A DNA stretch of 8,760 bases, taken from assembly GCA_031270145.1 (NCBI GenBank), contig JAISYD010000143.1, forward strand, positions 1 to 8,760, read 5' to 3'. The notes beneath the pieces are model-generated. The model saw only the letters and a list, made by a program, of their open reading frames with translations. It was not told where the DNA came from and did not search any database. This document shows positions 5,128 through 8,760 of the stretch, one piece after another. This stretch comes from Planctomycetota bacterium (lineage in GTDB: Bacteria > Planctomycetota > SZUA-567). Both the position numbers and the translations under genes were made by a program. The stretch's first letter is position 1, and each line of letters starts with the position of its first letter.

Positions 5128-6008
5128 GTTCGCCCTTTCAAAAGTCGGTTAAAAAACTCCGGGGTCCTGGCCCGGATGATTAGCTCCCGCCCGTCGTCCG
5201 GATGGGACAGGCGAAGTTCGCCGGCATGCAGGGCGAGGCGCGGGGCCTTGGACACTCCATAGCGGCGATCTCCCGCGACGGGACAGCCGATATGGGCGAG
5301 ATGCACCCGAATTTGGTGTTTCCGGCCGGTGTCCAGCCTCACCTCCAGGAGTGATCGGCAGCCTGAACGCCGGATAAGGCGGTAATGCGTCAAAGCGGCG
5401 GTTCCGCCGCCGTTTTCTGCCCCCCGGACAAACAACGCCCTATCCTCACGGAGCGGTAGATCAATGCTCCCCTCGGACGCGGACGGAACGCCATCGACCA
5501 CCGCCAGATAGGTCTTGTCAAAATTATGCCATTCCGCCGCCAAACGCCGCCGGACGTCCAGGCTTCGGGCAAACAGCAGCACTCCGGAGGCGTCTCGGTC
5601 CAGACGGTGGGCGGCGTGCAGGACGCCGTCCTCCCTCCGCCGCAATCCGACCAGCCAATCCCGCATCAGGCGGATGGCGGTACAGTTCTTTTCCCTTTCG
5701 CTCGCCACCGACAACAAGCCGGACGGCTTGTCCACGGCGACCAGGGCGGAATCGGCGTACAGAATGTCCAGCGGCGGCTTACCCAAGTCGGTGGGGAAAA
5801 AGCGATTCGGATCCGCCGGCCGGGACAGGATGCGCACCTCCTGTCCAATCGCCAGGCGAACATCGCCCCGGAAAACCGCCTCGCCGTCCAGAAAAACCAG
5901 TCCATGGGCCAGGCGTTGGCGCAGGGTGGACGGCTTCCATTCCGGCAGGCGGCGGCGGAAAAAGGCCTTTAGATCCGTGTCCTCGTCAACTCTAAGTGCC
6001 GGCGTCAT
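5124..6008 (-). CDS. RluA-family pseudouridine synthase with S4 domain
   Basis: A 294-aa protein that should isomerise specific uridines to pseudouridine in 23S rRNA or tRNA. An N-terminal S4-like RNA-binding region (about 10-62) contains STLRQRLAHGLVFLDGE, with a variant of the usual S4 signature. The catalytic domain begins near LDILYADSALVAVDKPSGLL (80-99). The hallmark motif HRLDRDASG (134-142) includes the catalytic Asp137, and YLAVVDG, ALTHYRL and the substrate-binding segment TGRKHQIRVHL follow. AGDRRYG and LHAGEL near the C-terminus are also typical. RluC versus RluD versus another subtype cannot be decided from motifs, so no symbol is given. The ATG at 6008 overlaps the response regulator stop by 4 nt (ATGA), and its own stop overlaps the dehydrogenase start the same way. 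No strong Shine-Dalgarno precedes it, so it probably relies on translational coupling. A modification enzyme between a two-component system and a metabolic enzyme is an unusual arrangement. Confidence 0.93.
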   Translation of the reverse strand: MTPALRVDEDTDLKAFFRRRLPEWKPSTLRQRLAHGLVFLDGEAVFRGDVRLAIGQEVRILSRPADPNRFFPTDLGKPPLDILYADSALVAVDKPSGLLSVASEREKNCTAIRLMRDWLVGLRRREDGVLHAAHRLDRDASGVLLFARSLDVRRRLAAEWHNFDKTYLAVVDGVPSASEGSIDLPLREDRALFVRGAENGGGTAALTHYRLIRRSGCRSLLEVRLDTGRKHQIRVHLAHIGCPVAGDRRYGVSKAPRLALHAGELRLSHPDDGRELIIRARTPEFFNRLLKGRT

Positions 6009-7402
6009 TTGTCAAATCTCAATTTTTTCATTTTGTAGCGGAAGCTCCGTAGGGTGATGCCCAGCAATCCCGCCGCCCTGGTCTGGTTGTTGCCGCTCCG
6101 GGCTAGCGCCTCGCGGATATATCCGCCCTCAATCTCGGCCATCGTCTTCTCAAGATCGAACCCGGACAAGGCTAGCGGAAAGCCGGCGGCGGCATTGGAT
6201 GCCTCCTGTCTGGCCGGGGTCATGGTTACGGGGGGCGATTTGCGCCTGGCGGAGGTCCAGGCCGGGAAGATGTCGGTGAATTCCACCAAGCCGCCCTCAG
6301 CCAGGGAAACGGCGCGCTGTACCGCATTCTGAAGCTCCCTGACGTTCCCAGGCCATTCATAGGAGAGGATGGCGTCCATGGCCCCGGGAGTGAAGCCGGA
6401 CACGTTTTTCTTGAACCGCTCCGCGTAGAGCGACAAAAAATGCCCCGCCAGCAGAGGGATGTCGTCCTGGCGCTCGCGCAACGGGTGGACCTGGATGGGG
6501 ATGACGTTAAGCCGGTAATAAAGATCCTCGCGGAAGGTCCCGGCCCTAGTCATTTCAGCCAGATCGCGGTTGGTGGCCGCCACAAACCTGACGTCCGCCT
6601 GGCACGGCGTTTCGCCTCCCACCGACAGGAAGGTCTTGGTCTCCAGGACCCGGAGAAGCCGCACCTGGGTGGAAAGGGACATCTCGCCAACCTCGTCCAG
6701 GAAGAAGGTGCCGCCGTCGGCCAACTGGAGCAGGCCATTCTTGTCCGACACCGCCCCGGTGAAAGAGCCCTTGACATGCCCGAACAGCTCGCTTTCCAGC
6801 AAGGTCTCGGAAAAGCCGCCGCAGTTGACGGCGATGAACGGCCCCGCCTTCCGAAACGACTGGGCGTGAATGCTGGCCGCCACCAATTCCTTGCCGGAGC
6901 CGCTCTCGCCCTGGATAAGGATAGTGCTGTCGGTTTTCGCCACCCGGCGGACAATATTCTGGATGTCCTTCATGCCGGCGCTTGAGCCGATCATCCGCGT
7001 CAAGCCGGCCTCCTTGTCGCCGGCGTCAAGGGCGGCATAGGCGATGGCGCGTCTGGCCAATTGGCGCAGATCGTTGTTGTCGAAAGGTTTTTTGATGTAG
7101 TCGAAAGCCCCGAGACGCATGGCCTCCACCGCTACGTCCCAGGTGGAAAAGGCGGTCATCACCACTACCGGGACGGCGGGGTTGGCCGCCGTCAGGCGGC
7201 TCAACAACTCGATCCCGCCCATGCCGGGCATGCGGATGTCCTGGATGACCAGGTCGTAGGGGTTGGCCGCGAATTTTTCCAACGCCGCCTCGGCCCGATC
7301 GGCCGTGTCCACCTTGTATCCCTCGCGGGAAAGCGCTATGGGGACCACTGTCCGCAGGCTGGCGTCGTCGTCGACGAAAAGGATTCTTCCGACCGATTCC
7401 AT
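6005..7402 (-). CDS. NtrC/PilR-family sigma-54-dependent response regulator
   Basis: A 465-aa regulator with the complete three-domain layout. The receiver domain (about 5-120) has the acidic pair Asp11-Asp12, phosphoacceptor Asp55 (QDIRMPG), Thr83 and Lys105 (KKPF). The AAA+ sigma-54 activation domain has Walker A GESGSGKE (165-172), the sigma-54 contact loop as GSFTGA (212-217) where GAFTGA is commonest, Walker B FFLDE (233-237), and FREDLYYRLNV (290-300) with the sensor and finger arginines. A Fis-type helix-turn-helix ends the protein (GNNQTRAAGLLGITLRSFRY, about 437-456). All residues needed for phosphorylation, ATP hydrolysis and DNA binding are visible, so it should activate RNA polymerase-sigma-54. 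The ATG at 7402 is 6 nt after the kinase stop. A GGAGGAGG Shine-Dalgarno lies in the last kinase codons at a rather long spacing of 12 nt. The partner is almost certainly the upstream kinase. NtrC, PilR and AtoC subtypes cannot be separated here. Confidence 0.95.
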   Translation of the reverse strand: MESVGRILFVDDDASLRTVVPIALSREGYKVDTADRAEAALEKFAANPYDLVIQDIRMPGMGGIELLSRLTAANPAVPVVVMTAFSTWDVAVEAMRLGAFDYIKKPFDNNDLRQLARRAIAYAALDAGDKEAGLTRMIGSSAGMKDIQNIVRRVAKTDSTILIQGESGSGKELVAASIHAQSFRKAGPFIAVNCGGFSETLLESELFGHVKGSFTGAVSDKNGLLQLADGGTFFLDEVGEMSLSTQVRLLRVLETKTFLSVGGETPCQADVRFVAATNRDLAEMTRAGTFREDLYYRLNVIPIQVHPLRERQDDIPLLAGHFLSLYAERFKKNVSGFTPGAMDAILSYEWPGNVRELQNAVQRAVSLAEGGLVEFTDIFPAWTSARRKSPPVTMTPARQEASNAAAGFPLALSGFDLEKTMAEIEGGYIREALARSGNNQTRAAGLLGITLRSFRYKMKKLRFDK

Positions 7403-7408
7403 GGGTGG

Positions 7409-8746
7409 TTATTTCCTCCTCCCCGATGCGGATTTGACCAGGCGAATGGTGTTGCCGCCGCCCGTATCCGACTCGATTTTCGGCGGCAAATGGTTGAGGG
7501 GCAGCCAGACCAAAAAGATCGCCCCGCCATCGGGATTGTTGTCGGCCTCAATGTGGCCGCCATGCAAGGAGACGTGTTTCCTGGACAACGGCAATCCCAT
7601 GCCGGTGCCGTTTGGCTTGGTGGTGAAGAAGGGCGAGAACAACTGCTTGATCGTCTCTTTTTCCAATCCTGGGCCGTTGTCGGAAAAAACGACCTCCACC
7701 CCGGGAGTGAGCGAATTGCGGCTTGCGGAAAGCATTATATTCAGGCGTCCGCCCTTCGGTCCAACCGCCTGGGATGCGTTCAGAGCCAGATTGAGGAATA
7801 TCTCCCGCATCCGATCCGAATCGCAATTGACCTCCGGATCGTCGTGAATCGTCAATAAGACCTGCAAATCCCCCACATCGCGGCGCTTCAGAAGCATGGT
7901 GCGGATTTCGGAAAGGATATTCCCGAGGCGGCTGGGCGAAAGCCGCAACTCCTCCTCGCGGGAAAAGGCGAGGAAGCGGCCGATGATCCGGTCCAGGCGG
8001 TCGGACTCGGAAAGGACGATCCCGGCTAGAGTCCGGTTCTGGCTGTCGGCGTCGAAGGACTCGCCTATTTCCTGGATGGCGCTCCTGAGCGACGCCAAGG
8101 GGTTCCTTATCTCGTGTGCCAGGCTGGCGGCCAAGGCGGAGATGGCGGAAAAACGGGCCGCCACGCGCTCCGCCTCGGCGACCCGGATCCGAAGGGCGGT
8201 GAACCTGACGGTGATGACGCTGCTTATATAGGAAATGACGAAGAACAGGGCCGACATCGTCAAAATGCTTGCCACCGCCGCGTGCGGCGGCAACATCCGG
8301 AGCGAAGAAAGTATCTCTTGCGAATAAACATAGGACTTGAGCCAGTCCCCGCCAAGCGGCCTGATGATGTAGGCCAAGCCGATATAAGTCGCTCCCAGCG
8401 CGGCTAGGGAGGGAAAGACGGCGGTGAACCGCCGCGGCAGGGTAGCCGGGGCCATGATGAGGATCGGCAAATAGAAAGGAAGGAATAACGAGCTGAACCC
8501 GCCGCTAATCATGATGATGCGGGTCAGGATCAGTATGTCCACGGCGAAAGTGATCGCGATGGCCTGATCCAGATGGTTCAGCCGCGCCCCGGCGAGAAGA
8601 AGGAAAAAGTTCAGGAGGAACACGATAGCCACGACGACGACGGCGGAAATGGGGCGATAAAAATGTTCGCCCCATTCGCCGAAAAAGGCGTACTGAAGGA
8701 AGAACCCCATGATGATCAGGTAGAGCAACAGGCGGATCATCAACAC
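7409..8746 (-). CDS. Membrane sensor histidine kinase, PilS/NtrB-like (start may lie upstream)
   Basis: A 445-aa sensor kinase. About six hydrophobic segments occupy the N-terminal half (roughly 4-23, 33-52, 62-80, 87-103, 107-128, 156-178). A short linker of some 30 residues then leads straight into the HisKA domain, with no room for a PAS domain. The H-box is SLAHEIRNPLASL with phospho-acceptor His211. The ATPase domain has the N-box around Asn319/Asn323 (FLNLALNASQAV), G1 DNGPGL (356-361), the F-box FSPFFTTK (370-377) and G2 GTGMGLPLSRKH (380-391), so it is catalytically complete. Six membrane helices with a PilS/NtrB-type kinase core resemble PilS, but PilS normally has a PAS domain. The signal may be sensed within or at the membrane. 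The GTG at 8746 is the most upstream start in view (ATG at 8740 is an alternative), but the frame stays open to the window end, 14 nt further, so the true start could lie outside. First visible gene of the four-gene operon. Confidence 0.92.
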   Translation of the reverse strand: MLMIRLLLYLIIMGFFLQYAFFGEWGEHFYRPISAVVVVAIVFLLNFFLLLAGARLNHLDQAIAITFAVDILILTRIIMISGGFSSLFLPFYLPILIMAPATLPRRFTAVFPSLAALGATYIGLAYIIRPLGGDWLKSYVYSQEILSSLRMLPPHAAVASILTMSALFFVISYISSVITVRFTALRIRVAEAERVAARFSAISALAASLAHEIRNPLASLRSAIQEIGESFDADSQNRTLAGIVLSESDRLDRIIGRFLAFSREEELRLSPSRLGNILSEIRTMLLKRRDVGDLQVLLTIHDDPEVNCDSDRMREIFLNLALNASQAVGPKGGRLNIMLSASRNSLTPGVEVVFSDNGPGLEKETIKQLFSPFFTTKPNGTGMGLPLSRKHVSLHGGHIEADNNPDGGAIFLVWLPLNHLPPKIESDTGGGNTIRLVKSASGRRK

Positions 8747-8760
8747 CCGACCGACCGTCC

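Noticed and set aside
6600..6615. Plus-strand TGGCACG followed by TT, resembling a sigma-54 promoter
   Set aside because: The -12 element reads CG instead of GC, and the site lies inside the regulator gene with no plus-strand gene downstream.

Overview
The window comes from a Gram-negative-type bacterium with GC-rich DNA. Two genes encode proteins with lipoprotein signal peptides, one of them a TolB-like beta-propeller, and a third encodes a sigma-54-type activator. Nothing fixes the phylum. There are no rRNA, tRNA, mobile-element or CRISPR signatures. Apart from one truncated gene at the left edge, every gene lies on the minus strand.

Right half (about 4105-8746, minus strand): a tightly packed four-gene operon. 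It encodes a six-helix membrane histidine kinase (PilS/NtrB type), an NtrC/PilR-type sigma-54 response regulator, an RluA-family pseudouridine synthase, and a zinc-dependent medium-chain dehydrogenase resembling sugar-acid and polyol dehydrogenases. The kinase and regulator are 6 nt apart. The last two junctions are 4-nt ATGA overlaps, so translation is probably coupled. The kinase-regulator pair should control sigma-54 promoters, but its target is not visible here.

Middle (about 3785-4104): a 320-nt gap without a gene. Its part nearest the dehydrogenase stop (3971-4084) holds four inverted-repeat stems arranged as two interlocking pairs. This is the topology of two consecutive H-type pseudoknots. 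It is the most striking non-coding signal in the window and may be a terminator, a 5' leader or a structured RNA.

Left half (about 450-3784, minus strand): two lipoprotein genes, then a GcvH-like gene. The first lipoprotein has a six-bladed PD40/TolB-like propeller; the second has a domain resembling TolB-N/CsgG/LpoB. Together they look like the two halves of a TolB-type protein on separate polypeptides. The GcvH-like protein keeps the family's flanking sequence but has glycine where the lipoyl lysine should be, so it cannot carry lipoate at the usual site.

Left edge: the 3' end of a plus-strand gene for an acidic protein with a C-terminal membrane anchor, convergent with the GcvH-like gene.
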